Position numbers and translations under genes: made by a program. From Bacteroidota bacterium (lineage in GTDB: Bacteria; Bacteroidota; Bacteroidia; Chitinophagales; Chitinophagaceae), in assembly GCA_013288745.1 (NCBI GenBank), contig JABDBG010000004.1, positions 1 to 42,430 of the forward strand: a stretch of DNA of 42,430 nucleotides, in the 5' to 3' direction. The stretch's first letter is position 1; each line of letters opens with the position of its first letter. The notes under the pieces were generated by a model. It was not told where the DNA came from. It was given only the letters and a program-made list of their open reading frames with translations, and did not search any database. Below, piece by piece: positions 35,082-42,430 of the stretch.

Positions 35082-35666
35082 TTGCCAGAAGGGAGCAGTG
35101 TTGTCCATATCATCCAGGGCTGTGTAAAAGCAGACAGGGAATGTCAGAAAACATTTTATAAAATGTACTATGGCTTCTCTATGGCTATATGCATGCGTTA
35201 CTGCAATGCAAAAGATGATGCCATGGAAGTAGTCAATGACGGCTTTATGAAAATTTACCGCGAGCTACACAATTTTAAACCCGCCTACGAAAACTACGAA
35301 ACATCTTTAAAAGGATGGATGCGAAGCATCATGGTAAATACTGCTATCGATCATTTTAGAAAAAATAATAAGAATCATTTTTTAGTTGAGATAAAAGATG
35401 ATCACCTTGAAACAATTGATATACAAGAAACATCGCTTAATAAATTATCCTACAAAGAAATAATGGAGATCGTGCAGCGCTTGTCGCCGGCCTATCGTAC
35501 CGTTTTTAATTTGTATGTTATTGAAGGGTATAAGCATGAAGAAATTGCCGAGCAATTAAATATCGCAGTAGGCACATCCAAATCCAACCTGGCGAAAGCG
35601 AAAATGAATATTCAGAAAATGTTAAAGGAAACGGAACAAAGTTTTTATGAGCAAAGGGCAGTATGA
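35082..35666 (+). CDS. ECF-type RNA polymerase sigma factor
   Basis: 194 residues. Region 2 spans about 15-90 (FYKMYYGFSMAICMRYC, AMEVVNDGFMKIYRELH); region 4 spans about 125-185, with LSPAYRTVFNLYVIEGYKHEEIAE-type helix-turn-helix sequence and GTSKSNLAKAK. A stop codon at 35076 and no upstream ATG leave TTG 35082 as the likely start. The next in-frame ATG (35164) would cut into region 2. It overlaps the following membrane protein gene by 20 bases, the usual sign of a sigma factor with its regulator. No HPr or iron-transport genes are nearby to suggest the signal. Confidence 0.9.
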   Translation: MPEGSSVVHIIQGCVKADRECQKTFYKMYYGFSMAICMRYCNAKDDAMEVVNDGFMKIYRELHNFKPAYENYETSLKGWMRSIMVNTAIDHFRKNNKNHFLVEIKDDHLETIDIQETSLNKLSYKEIMEIVQRLSPAYRTVFNLYVIEGYKHEEIAEQLNIAVGTSKSNLAKAKMNIQKMLKETEQSFYEQRAV

Positions 35667-37209
35667 TTATATTGAAAATAAGATAAGAGAGGCTGCTGAA
35701 AACAGCGAGCCTGCTTTTGAGGAGCATGCCTGGGACAAAATGGAGGCTAAGCTCAACGCTGAAAAGGAAAAAAGACGCAGTCCTTTTTTGTGGTTCTCAT
35801 TGGCATTAATGTCTTTTGGTTTGCTGGGAGGGATTATTATTTTGCATAATCGGAGCATACATGATCTCACGGTAGCGGCAAGCTCATTGTCTGTTGTAAG
35901 TGCCAGTAAAGAAGATGTGCAATCAACAATATCTAATAACAGCCGTACGCAAACAACAAATGAGGAATCATTATCTGCCGGTAATAAAGCGTTAAATAAG
36001 TCTGGTAATATTGCTCAAAGCAATGTTGATCAAAAAAATAATCAATTGGCTGTTCAGAATAATTCCAGTTCTTCTACAACTAATGTTTCATCAACTAGTA
36101 ATAACACGGTTATTGAATCAGCTAAGAATGATCAATCTATAGTGTATACAAAAAGCAGAAAAAATACAATAAGCAATATCGTTGTAGCCAATAGATCAGC
36201 AAGGATTCATATCTCTAACAAAGCGGGAAATGAAACTGCTACAGATAATAATACAGCTTCGGTATCAAGAGCTGCCAACAAAAAATATGCAAAGAGCAAT
36301 AGTAGCATAAACAATGATAAAGTTGCAACGTCCGATAACTCAATTAGCTATTCATCTTCACAAAAAAATAAAAGGAATACCAGTGGTCATACAAGATCGA
36401 AAATAAAAGCTGCAGATCAGGTCAGCGATGTTGATGAAGATGCTGCTTTCAATAAAGAAGTAGATGAGGCTGTGAACCACACTATCAATAATAAAAAATC
36501 GGAACTATCGATCGATAAAGACAAGAAAAAAGATTCGCTACAAAAAATAATTCCAAAAGATACTGTCGCAATACAATCTGCTAAAAAAGAAATAAAAGAA
36601 TCAACACAAAAGATAAATCCTTGGTATGTATTGGGTTCGATTGGAGCGGATGCAAGCAATGTAACCTTATTCTCTTTTAACAATAGTTCTATCACTCCAA
36701 GGTACGGCGTTGGTATAGGTTACCAGATCAATAAAAGAATAAGCGTGCAAACAGGGTTTTATGCAGGAAGAAAAAAATATGTTGCGGGGCCGGGAGATTA
36801 TCATTCTAAAGACGATTCGTATTTGAATAACGTCAATGTTACAAAAATAAGCGCCAACTGTACCATTTTTGAAATACCGGTAACCGTCCGCTTTAATTTT
36901 GCACTGCGACCAAAAACTACTTACTATGCTACCGCAGGCATATCTTCTTTCATCATGAATAAAGAAGATTATGATTATTCTTATACTGCTTATAATAATA
37001 ATTACCAGGCTTCGCATTCTTATACGGGGAACAAGAACTTGCTCTCTATTGCTACAGTATCGGTAGGTATCGAAAGAAAAATATCAAAAGATTTCTCGAT
37101 CCAGGCTGAGCCTTCGATCAATATACCCATTGCGGGAGTTGGAGAAGGAACGGTAAAATTATACTCCACCGATATCCAGGTAGGCGTAAAATATAACTTT
37201 CATTGGTAA
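35647..37209 (+). CDS. Anti-sigma-like protein fused to an outer-membrane beta-barrel-like domain
   Basis: 520 residues in three parts. 1-45: charged cytosolic segment (AFEEHAWDKMEAKLN), a pattern common in Bacteroidota sigma-linked proteins. 46-67: one membrane helix (PFLWFSLALMSFGLLGGIII). 68-315: Ser/Asn/Lys-rich, probably disordered periplasmic stretch. About 323-520: beta-rich domain (WYVLGSIGADASNVTLF, GVGIGYQINKRISVQTGFYA, ending IQVGVKYNFHW with a terminal aromatic) of the outer-membrane beta-barrel/porin-like type. It overlaps the sigma gene by 20 bases. It probably regulates the sigma factor and may sense the envelope; whether the last domain enters the outer membrane is open. Confidence 0.75.
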   Translation: MSKGQYDYIENKIREAAENSEPAFEEHAWDKMEAKLNAEKEKRRSPFLWFSLALMSFGLLGGIIILHNRSIHDLTVAASSLSVVSASKEDVQSTISNNSRTQTTNEESLSAGNKALNKSGNIAQSNVDQKNNQLAVQNNSSSSTTNVSSTSNNTVIESAKNDQSIVYTKSRKNTISNIVVANRSARIHISNKAGNETATDNNTASVSRAANKKYAKSNSSINNDKVATSDNSISYSSSQKNKRNTSGHTRSKIKAADQVSDVDEDAAFNKEVDEAVNHTINNKKSELSIDKDKKKDSLQKIIPKDTVAIQSAKKEIKESTQKINPWYVLGSIGADASNVTLFSFNNSSITPRYGVGIGYQINKRISVQTGFYAGRKKYVAGPGDYHSKDDSYLNNVNVTKISANCTIFEIPVTVRFNFALRPKTTYYATAGISSFIMNKEDYDYSYTAYNNNYQASHSYTGNKNLLSIATVSVGIERKISKDFSIQAEPSINIPIAGVGEGTVKLYSTDIQVGVKYNFHW

Positions 37210-37289
37210 GACGTAAAGCACTGGTTTTTAACCCTCCTTTCTTTTTGGAGCCGGTTGTTGAAAAATAAGGGTAAAATTTAACGTTGCAA

Positions 37290-37321
37290 TTTGGAAAATG
37301 TAGCTATTGGTGCTATATTTG
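37290..37321 (+). promoter_or_regulatory. Promoter of rpsP
   Basis: TTTG (37290-37293), 20 bases, TATATTTG (37314-37321): both elements at normal spacing, leaving a leader of about 55 bases. Confidence 0.72.
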
Positions 37322-37383
37322 CTCTCCTTTTTTAAGGACTAGAAACCCTATTTACTCACAACCCCAAAAAATATCTATTTTTT

Positions 37384-37872
37384 ATGGCTGTTAAAATGAG
37401 ACTTCAAAGGCACGGGTCGAAAAAGAGACCCTTTTATTTCATCGTAGTAGCAGACGGCAGAAGCCCCCGCGATGGTAAATTTATTCAAAAATTAGGCACG
37501 TACAACCCGTTGACTGTTCCTGCAACTGTGCAGATCGATCGTCAAAAGGCGTTAGACTGGTTACACAAAGGTGCTCAGCCAACTGACACTGTTCGTCGTA
37601 TCCTTTCTTTCAAAGGCGTACTTTTCTTGAAACATTTACTACGTGGTGTTAGCTTAGGTTTGTTTGACGAAGCAGGTGCAATGCAGAAATTTACTGCTTG
37701 GACAGCTGAACATGAAGCACAGGTAGCAAGACGTCAGGGAGCACATAAAAAGGCTCGTCAGGATAGTCGCAACCAACCAGTGGTTAAGAAAGTTGAAGTT
37801 GCTGCTAAAGCGACAGGAACTGCTCCAGTGGAAGATGCACCGGTGGCCGAAGAACCAAAGACAGAAGAATAA
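37384..37872 (+). CDS. rpsP: 30S ribosomal protein S16
   Basis: Small-subunit assembly protein. The core (1-85) has [39 protein letters not shown] and [16 protein letters not shown]. At 162 residues it is about twice the E. coli length because of a charged, Ala/Lys/Glu-rich tail (about 100-162, ending EEPKTEE), common in this phylum. It starts a probable unit with rimM downstream, although a terminator separates the two. Confidence 0.96.
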   Translation: MAVKMRLQRHGSKKRPFYFIVVADGRSPRDGKFIQKLGTYNPLTVPATVQIDRQKALDWLHKGAQPTDTVRRILSFKGVLFLKHLLRGVSLGLFDEAGAMQKFTAWTAEHEAQVARRQGAHKKARQDSRNQPVVKKVEVAAKATGTAPVEDAPVAEEPKTEE

Positions 37873-37896
37873 TTCCTTCTGCAAAGAAAAAAATTC

Positions 37897-37927
37897 AGCA
37901 ACCTCAATTTTGAGGTTGCTTTTTTTA
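37897..37927 (+). terminator. Terminator of rpsP
   Basis: AGCAACCTCA and TGAGGTTGCT pair perfectly around ATTT, followed by T7. Confidence 0.93.
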
Positions 37928-38029
37928 TTTGCCAAACAGGGTACTGCTATTAAGCTTCAGTGGCGTCGCACATTTCATCATATTGCTACTATATAGCTTT
38001 TACTTACAATTATCAATTAATTTGCACTC

Positions 38030-38545
38030 ATGGCGCAGTATTTTAAAATAGGAAAATTAGCAGCAAGCTTCGGTTTAAAAGGTGAAGTGGTATTGCAGCA
38101 TAGCCTGGGCAAAAAAACATCGCTAAAGGGCCTGGATACTATTTTTATAGAAGACAAGAAAGACAGTTTCATGCCTTATTTTATAGAATCAACTTCTGTA
38201 AAAAATGATGCAGAAATTTTTATTAAGCTCGATGGCGTAGATACCAAAGAAGTAGCCCGCAAACTAACACCGAAAGAAGTTTGGATAACCGAAGAGAACT
38301 TTAAAAAATTCGCTTCAGCCTCTGCACCTATCGCCATGCTTGGTTTTAACCTTATCAATGAAGACGAAGATTTAGGAGAAATATTAGAAGTAATAGAACA
38401 ACCTCATCAAATACTCTGCGCGATACTGATTGATGGAAAAGAAGCATTGATACCGATACATGAAGAATCTTTAGATAAAATAGATAAAAAGAACCGCAAA
38501 GTATACGTAACCCTTCCCGATGGTTTGCTGGATATATACAAGTAA
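38030..38545 (+). CDS. rimM: 16S rRNA processing protein RimM
   Basis: Assists maturation of the 30S head domain and binds S19. 171 residues. The opening YFKIGKLAASFGLKGEVVL is the RimM signature. A PRC-barrel half follows (LGFNLINEDEDLGEILEVIE, ALIPIHEESLDKID, VYVTLPDGLLDIY). It sits after rpsP as in most bacteria, but trmD does not follow. The stop codon lies inside the AAGTAGCAAG word repeat that fills the next gap. Confidence 0.94.
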   Translation: MAQYFKIGKLAASFGLKGEVVLQHSLGKKTSLKGLDTIFIEDKKDSFMPYFIESTSVKNDAEIFIKLDGVDTKEVARKLTPKEVWITEENFKKFASASAPIAMLGFNLINEDEDLGEILEVIEQPHQILCAILIDGKEALIPIHEESLDKIDKKNRKVYVTLPDGLLDIYK

Positions 38546-38617
38546 CAAGTATAAGGTAGCAAGTAGCAAGAATAATACATGCTCTTTCTTGCTACTTACA
38601 ACTAACATCTTGCGACT
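38539..38617. repeat. Intergenic word repeat, AAGTAGCAAG family, hairpin
   Basis: Left arm (38539-38574) of words like ACAAGTAACAAG and GTAGCAAGTAGCAAG; right arm (about 38584-38617) with CTTGCTACTTACAAC as its complement. GTAGCAAG pairs exactly with CTTGCTAC. It overlaps the rimM stop codon and shares its words with 15264-15332. Confidence 0.7.
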
Positions 38618-38636
38618 TTATCAGTAAATTAGTGTT

Positions 38637-39785
38637 GTGAAAAAAGAGCCTCAGCGCATCATAGCACATTTCGACCTTGATTCATTTTTTGTATCAGTAG
38701 AAGTGTTGAACGATCCTTCACTAAAAGGTAAACCCGTAATCGTTGGTGGAAAGGAGCGGGGCGTTGTAGCCGCATGTAGCTATGAAGCAAGAAAATTTGG
38801 TATCCATTCTGCCATGCCGTCTAAAAAAGCATTTCAGCTTTGTCCGCAAGCGATCGTTATTTCAGGCAAATACTCAGAGTACAGCAAATATTCCCGCTGG
38901 GTAACAGAGATCATTGTTTCCAAAGCTCCGCTTTTCGAAAAAGCTTCTGTCGATGAATTTTACCTTGATCTTACGGGAATGGATAAATTTTTTGACCCAT
39001 TGCAATGGACGATCGATCTGCGCAAGCAAATAATGAACGAAACAGGTTTACCTATTTCCTTTGGACTTGCAAGTAATAAAATGATGGCTAAAATAGCCAC
39101 GAATGCGGCAAAGCCCAATGGTTACCTGCAAATACCTTTTGGGAAAGAAAAAGAGTTTTTAGCACCATTATCAGTTGATAAAATTCCAGGTGTTGGTGAT
39201 CAGACTTTTGAAGTGTTAAAATCAATGGGCATTAAAACCATCAATGATGTAAACCTTCGAACACCCGAAGAGTTGGAAGCAAGATTAGGCAAATGGGGCA
39301 TTGATCTCTGGCAAAAAAGCAATGGCATTCATACGCGCGAAGTAACGCAATACCATGAATCAAAATCTATTTCATCAGAAAGTACTTTTCATGAAAACAC
39401 AACAGACGTCGAATTTTTATTAAGCGAAATCGTCCGCATGACAGAGAAAATTGCGTTTGAATTGCGGCAAGATGGAAAAGTTGCAGGCTGTGTAGCCATC
39501 AAATTGCGTTATCCTGATTTTGAAACAACTACTAAACAAACTACCATACCCTACACCTGCGCAGATGATGAAATAATACCGGTAGTAAAAGATCTCTTTA
39601 AAAAATCGTATAGAAAAGGAACTGCAATACGCTTATTGGGAGTACGTTTGAGCGAACTGACAAATGATGCTATCCAAACAAACCTGTTTGATGATACCGC
39701 CTCAAAAGCAGATCTGTACAAAGCGATCGATGATGTAAAAAATAAATTCGGGAAATCTAAATTGAAGAGAGCTTCTTCCAATTAA
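38637..39785 (+). CDS. dinB: DNA polymerase IV (Y family)
   Basis: Error-prone translesion polymerase. 382 residues from a GTG start at 38637. Catalytic acidic residues are in AHFDLDSFFVSVE and SVDEFYLDLTGMD. SYEARKFGIHSAMPSKKAFQLCP is the finger region, and IPGVGDQTFEVLKSMGI a helix-hairpin-helix. The little-finger domain follows. It stops without the C-terminal beta-clamp motif being obvious, although QTNLFDD (near 351) resembles one. Its stop interlocks with that of the convergent Rrf2 gene. No LexA box was recognised upstream. Confidence 0.94.
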   Translation: MKKEPQRIIAHFDLDSFFVSVEVLNDPSLKGKPVIVGGKERGVVAACSYEARKFGIHSAMPSKKAFQLCPQAIVISGKYSEYSKYSRWVTEIIVSKAPLFEKASVDEFYLDLTGMDKFFDPLQWTIDLRKQIMNETGLPISFGLASNKMMAKIATNAAKPNGYLQIPFGKEKEFLAPLSVDKIPGVGDQTFEVLKSMGIKTINDVNLRTPEELEARLGKWGIDLWQKSNGIHTREVTQYHESKSISSESTFHENTTDVEFLLSEIVRMTEKIAFELRQDGKVAGCVAIKLRYPDFETTTKQTTIPYTCADDEIIPVVKDLFKKSYRKGTAIRLLGVRLSELTNDAIQTNLFDDTASKADLYKAIDDVKNKFGKSKLKRASSN

Positions 39786-40195
39786 TTTGAATCGATCAAT
39801 TCCGCTAAAGTTTTTTTCTCTAAAATTTTAAGCGTTGCATCTCTTGTGATCAACATCGCTTTGTTTAAACCGCAAACAGCTTCGTTGCAGTCTTTACATT
39901 TTTCGTAAAAATTTAAACTAACGCATGGTAACAGTGCAATTGGTCCGCCAACAAATCGGATGGCTGTTGCTAAAGATGTTTTTTTAGGAGACTGTGTAAG
40001 ATAGTAACCGCCGCCTTTACCTTTTTTGCTATCAAGCACACCAGCTTGCTTTAATTCCAATAAAATGGTTTCCAGAAATTTAACTGGTATTTTCTTCTTT
40101 TTGGCAATATCGGCGATCAACACCGGCCCTTCGCCATATTTACCAGCCAGATAACCTAATGCTTTGAGGGCATACTGAGTTTTTTTCGATAACAT
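39782..40195 (-). CDS. Rrf2 family transcriptional regulator
   Basis: 137 residues. A winged helix-turn-helix (MLSKKTQYALKALGYLA; IPVKFLETILLELKQAGVL; GKGGGYYL wing) is followed by a cysteine-bearing region with C91, C100, C103 and C108 (CVSLNFYEKC-KDC-EAVC). This is the place where Rrf2 members bind an Fe-S cluster and sense iron, NO or redox. It is divergent from the peroxiredoxin gene, whose promoter region carries an imperfect dyad, so control of peroxide defence is plausible. Other Rrf2 proteins control cysteine metabolism, which cannot be excluded given the cys operon. Confidence 0.9.
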   Translation of the reverse strand: MLSKKTQYALKALGYLAGKYGEGPVLIADIAKKKKIPVKFLETILLELKQAGVLDSKKGKGGGYYLTQSPKKTSLATAIRFVGGPIALLPCVSLNFYEKCKDCNEAVCGLNKAMLITRDATLKILEKKTLAELIDSN

Positions 40196-40237
40196 ACCCG
40201 AAAGTTACAAAAAAATTACAAAAAAACCGAAAATAAA

Positions 40238-40256
40238 GTCCACTTGTTTGGTAGAC
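40238..40256. promoter_or_regulatory. Possible operator between rrf2 and peroxiredoxin genes
   Basis: GTCCAC-TTGTTTG-GTAGAC is an imperfect 6-bp dyad just upstream of the peroxiredoxin -7 element; it is a candidate Rrf2 site. Confidence 0.35.
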
Positions 40257-40261
40257 TACAG

Positions 40262-40269
40262 TATATTTG
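40262..40269 (+). promoter_or_regulatory. -7 promoter element for the peroxiredoxin gene
   Basis: TATATTTG, 19 bases before the ATG at 40289; the dyad lies where the -33 region would be. Confidence 0.5.
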
Positions 40270-40288
40270 TACCCTAAATTATTTAATT

Positions 40289-40924
40289 ATGAGTTTAAGA
40301 TTAGGGGACGTAGCGCCCAACTTCCAAGCCAAAACATCTATAGGAGAAATTGATTTTTATAAATTCCTGGGCGATTCATGGGGTATCCTGTTTTCGCACC
40401 CGGCCGACTATACTCCGGTTTGTACAACCGAATTAGGCAGAACTGCTGCTTTAAAAAGTGAATTTGAAAAAAGAAACGTAAAAGTATTAGCACTAAGCGT
40501 TGATCCGGTTGATAAGCACTTAGGTTGGATCAGTGATATCAACGAGACACAAAATTGTACGGTTGATTTCCCTATCATCGCCGATGACGATAAAAAAGTT
40601 TCTACCTTATATGATTTCATTCACCCAAATGCGTCGGCAACTGCAACTGTTCGTTCTCTTGTTATTATCGCTCCGGATAAAACGGTTAAACTGATCATCA
40701 CCTATCCGGCATCAACGGGAAGAAATTTTGTTGAAGTATTAAGAGTAGTTGATTCACTACAACTAACGGCTAACCATAGCGTAGCAACACCAGCAAACTG
40801 GAAAGAAGGGGAAGATGTAATTGTAGTTCCTTCTATCAGTACAGAAGACGCGATCAAGAAATTTCCTAAAGGCGTTAAAGTTGTAAAACCTTACTTAAGG
40901 TACACACCACAACCAAACCTTTAA
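40289..40924 (+). CDS. Peroxiredoxin, 1-Cys (Prx6) type
   Basis: Reduces hydrogen peroxide and alkyl hydroperoxides in the cytosol. 211 residues from ATG 40289 (MSLRLGDVAPNF); the frame extends to 40244 but those codons cover the promoter. The peroxidatic cysteine C45 is in HPADYTPVCTTELG. The length, the C-terminal part (TPANWKEGEDVIVVPSIS, VVKPYLRYTPQP) and the absence of a C-terminal resolving cysteine fit the Prx6 group. It is divergent from the Rrf2 gene and followed by a good terminator. Confidence 0.93.
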   Translation: MSLRLGDVAPNFQAKTSIGEIDFYKFLGDSWGILFSHPADYTPVCTTELGRTAALKSEFEKRNVKVLALSVDPVDKHLGWISDINETQNCTVDFPIIADDDKKVSTLYDFIHPNASATATVRSLVIIAPDKTVKLIITYPASTGRNFVEVLRVVDSLQLTANHSVATPANWKEGEDVIVVPSISTEDAIKKFPKGVKVVKPYLRYTPQPNL

Positions 40925-40939
40925 TTTGCAATATTTAAA

Positions 40940-40973
40940 GTAAAAAGAGCCGCTGAAAAGTGGCTCTTTTTAC
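40940..40973. terminator. Terminator of the peroxiredoxin gene
   Basis: GTAAAAAGAGCC and GGCTCTTTTTAC pair perfectly over 12 bp, 16 bases after the stop, with T5 in the descending arm. Confidence 0.9.
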
Positions 40974-41059
40974 TTTACACTATAAAAATAGTTAGCAGAT
41001 AGTACCCATATTATTAAAAATCCTTATTTTTACGAGGTAAAGAATTAATTGCCTTGCTT

Positions 41060-41515
41060 ATGATTACACTTTTCCCTAACGAACGTTTAATATCTCAATC
41101 TACTGACGGCAATATGAACCTGACCACCCATCGAATTTCATATGAGCATAAAAGCTGGGGACAATTTTACAATCAAAGTATTTTGCTGGAGGATATAATT
41201 TCTTGTGAGAATAAGGATAGGGACAGAACCTTATCATGGCTTATAACATTGGGGGTATTATTTATAGTCATGGCATTTATAATACCAGCAAAAATCGCAG
41301 GAATACTTTTAGGTATAATTTGCTTCGCACTTTATCGGGTAATCGAAAAAGATATAATAGTAATATCCTCTCCCTGTATTAAAATAAAAATTATTGTAAC
41401 GGGAATGCGAAGACAAAAAATTATAGAACTCGTAGATAAAATAGAACAGGCAAAAAATGAGCGATTGATAAGTATGAAAAAGACTGATTGTAATTCCAAT
41501 GCCCCAATGGGATAA
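41060..41515 (+). CDS. Small membrane protein with PH-like layout, unknown function
   Basis: 151 residues from ATG 41060 (a TTG two codons earlier is also possible). It starts with LFPNERLISQS and NLTTHRISYEHKSW, the pattern of bacterial PH-like domains (a strand before an NxTTxR motif). Two close membrane segments follow (about 61-97: SWLITLGVLFIVMAFII and IAGILLGIICFALY) and a polar C-terminus. I cannot assign a role. It ends directly against the stop of the convergent FkbM gene. Confidence 0.65.
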   Translation: MITLFPNERLISQSTDGNMNLTTHRISYEHKSWGQFYNQSILLEDIISCENKDRDRTLSWLITLGVLFIVMAFIIPAKIAGILLGIICFALYRVIEKDIIVISSPCIKIKIIVTGMRRQKIIELVDKIEQAKNERLISMKKTDCNSNAPMG

Positions 41516-42310
41516 TTATTGTTTAGTTCTTACATATACATCTCCAAATCCTGTTTTAACAAACTCTTCCGATAAAATATACGTTTTCATTTTATCGGCA
41601 CTTAACCAGTTTTGTGTTGCCAGTTCCATACTTTCTCCAATAGAATAATTACATTCTATATTTTTATTAGCCTTTTGAATGTAATTAATGCAATCAATAA
41701 CTTTCATTGTTTGTTCAGGTACGGTATATTCAAAACTGATTAAATTGATTGCACTGTGCAAACCTTTGAGCACTTCAACTTCGTATCCTTCGACATCAAT
41801 TTTAATAAAAACTGGAACGCCAAATTCTGAAATTAATTTATCAAGTGTTGTCATTTCTATTTCTACAACCTTGTCCCAGTTAGCATCTTTGAATCTGTCG
41901 TTTTTAACAGCGTTTATCCATTCTTCAGAAAAAGAAGAAATCGTTGGTTCATCAGAGATAAAGAATTTTTTTATTCCTTCTTCATCGCTTAATCCTTTTG
42001 TTACCAGGGTAATTTTATCTCCAAATTTTTTTGCCAAAATATCGTAACAAGATTTCTGGGGTTCAACAGCAACTACTCTTGCTCCAATGTCAAGTAAAGG
42101 CCCAACCCGATTACCAATATTAGCGCCTACATCAAAACATAGATCACCTTGCTTGATATAATGAGAAAATAATTTTTTCCGTTTTAATAAAGCTTCATTT
42201 TCTCTCTTAATACTTTCTTTCTGAAATTCATTAGGAAAGTATTTTATTTTTAAGGGACGTATCTGGTTAATGAATGCCTGACCTAAAAGTCCTTTTATAA
42301 TTTTTTTCAT
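41516..42310 (-). CDS. FkbM family methyltransferase
   Basis: 264 residues, SAM-dependent O-methyltransferase fold. The SAM motif LCFDVGANIGNRVGPL is followed by VVAVEPQKSCYDIL, then IEMTTLDKLISEFGVPVFIK and KIDVEGYEVEVLKGL, all FkbM signatures. These enzymes often methylate sugars of surface glycans or natural products. A GT14-like fragment is at the other end of the window but too far away to be linked. Substrate unknown. Confidence 0.9.
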   Translation of the reverse strand: MKKIIKGLLGQAFINQIRPLKIKYFPNEFQKESIKRENEALLKRKKLFSHYIKQGDLCFDVGANIGNRVGPLLDIGARVVAVEPQKSCYDILAKKFGDKITLVTKGLSDEEGIKKFFISDEPTISSFSEEWINAVKNDRFKDANWDKVVEIEMTTLDKLISEFGVPVFIKIDVEGYEVEVLKGLHSAINLISFEYTVPEQTMKVIDCINYIQKANKNIECNYSIGESMELATQNWLSADKMKTYILSEEFVKTGFGDVYVRTKQ

Positions 42311-42320
42311 CTGGATTTAC

Positions 42321-42430
42321 TTGAATAAAATAATTGTTCGCTTTAAAAAACCTTTGTTATTACTTCAGCATTTGATCAGTTTGCCGGTACAATTTGGTTT
42401 AATTAAATCCCGTAATTATCAAAAGTTCCA
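42321..42430 (+). CDS. Possible 5' end of a further gene, cut by the window edge
   Basis: From a TTG at 42321 a frame stays open to the end of the window (about 36 codons: NKIIVRFKKPLLLLQ, ending SRNYQKF). It starts 10 bases from the divergent FkbM start. Composition looks protein-like, but with no ATG and so few codons the call is weak; the stretch may simply be intergenic. Confidence 0.3.
   Translation, partial: MNKIIVRFKKPLLLLQHLISLPVQFGLIKSRNYQKF

Noticed and set aside
35164..35666. ATG start for the sigma factor
   Set aside because: It would remove part of region 2; the TTG at 35082 behind a TAAATTTG element fits better.
41688..42047. A 119-codon plus-strand frame within the FkbM gene
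   Set aside because: Lies wholly opposite a well-recognised methyltransferase; Ser-rich shadow composition.

Overview
The window looks like chromosomal DNA of a member of the Bacteroidota, most likely a Chitinophagaceae-type organism. This is inferred from the AT-rich sequence, several promoters of the TTTG-N18/20-TAnnTTTG type used by that phylum, few Shine-Dalgarno sequences, a long-tailed S16 protein, an ECF sigma factor followed by a membrane/beta-barrel partner, and the overall gene content. I see no tRNA, rRNA, insertion sequence, prophage or CRISPR array.

Layout. 1-3918: the end of a GT14-like glycosyltransferase, a radical SAM protein, a tandem ABC ATPase with a degenerate first half, and a TauE/SafE permease. 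3929-9943 (minus strand): hemA-hemC-hemD-hemE-hemF-hemB. 10342-11990 (plus strand): hemH and hemJ. Together these cover glutamyl-tRNA to protoheme except for HemL. hemC carries a +1 frameshift in a six-A run. 11991-21650: an assimilatory sulfate reduction and cysteine operon, cysH-cysD-cysN-cysE-cysK-cobA-cysJ-cysI, closed by a strong terminator. Its leader encodes a short cysteine-rich peptide, which suggests cysteine-responsive attenuation. The two pathways meet at uroporphyrinogen III: the heme genes make it, and CobA (SUMT) draws it off toward the siroheme that CysI needs.

21700-33254 is a housekeeping stretch: a GT2 glycosyltransferase, rsmG, a GH13 lipoprotein, pdhB, a thiolase, a glycine-rich RRM protein, an M20 dipeptidase, a Tat-exported superoxide dismutase, an LptF/LptG permease, an unknown protein and a START-like protein. 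33615-42430 holds ffh, an ECF sigma factor with its trans-envelope partner, rpsP, rimM, dinB, an Rrf2 regulator divergent from a 1-Cys peroxiredoxin, a small membrane protein, an FkbM methyltransferase and possibly the start of one more gene.

Two observations stand out. One is the cysteine-rich leader peptide ahead of cysH (12098-12163). The other is a set of intergenic elements made of short iterated words, mostly arranged as inverted repeats. They sit in about ten gene gaps, several inside operons, and four of the word families each appear in two separate gaps.
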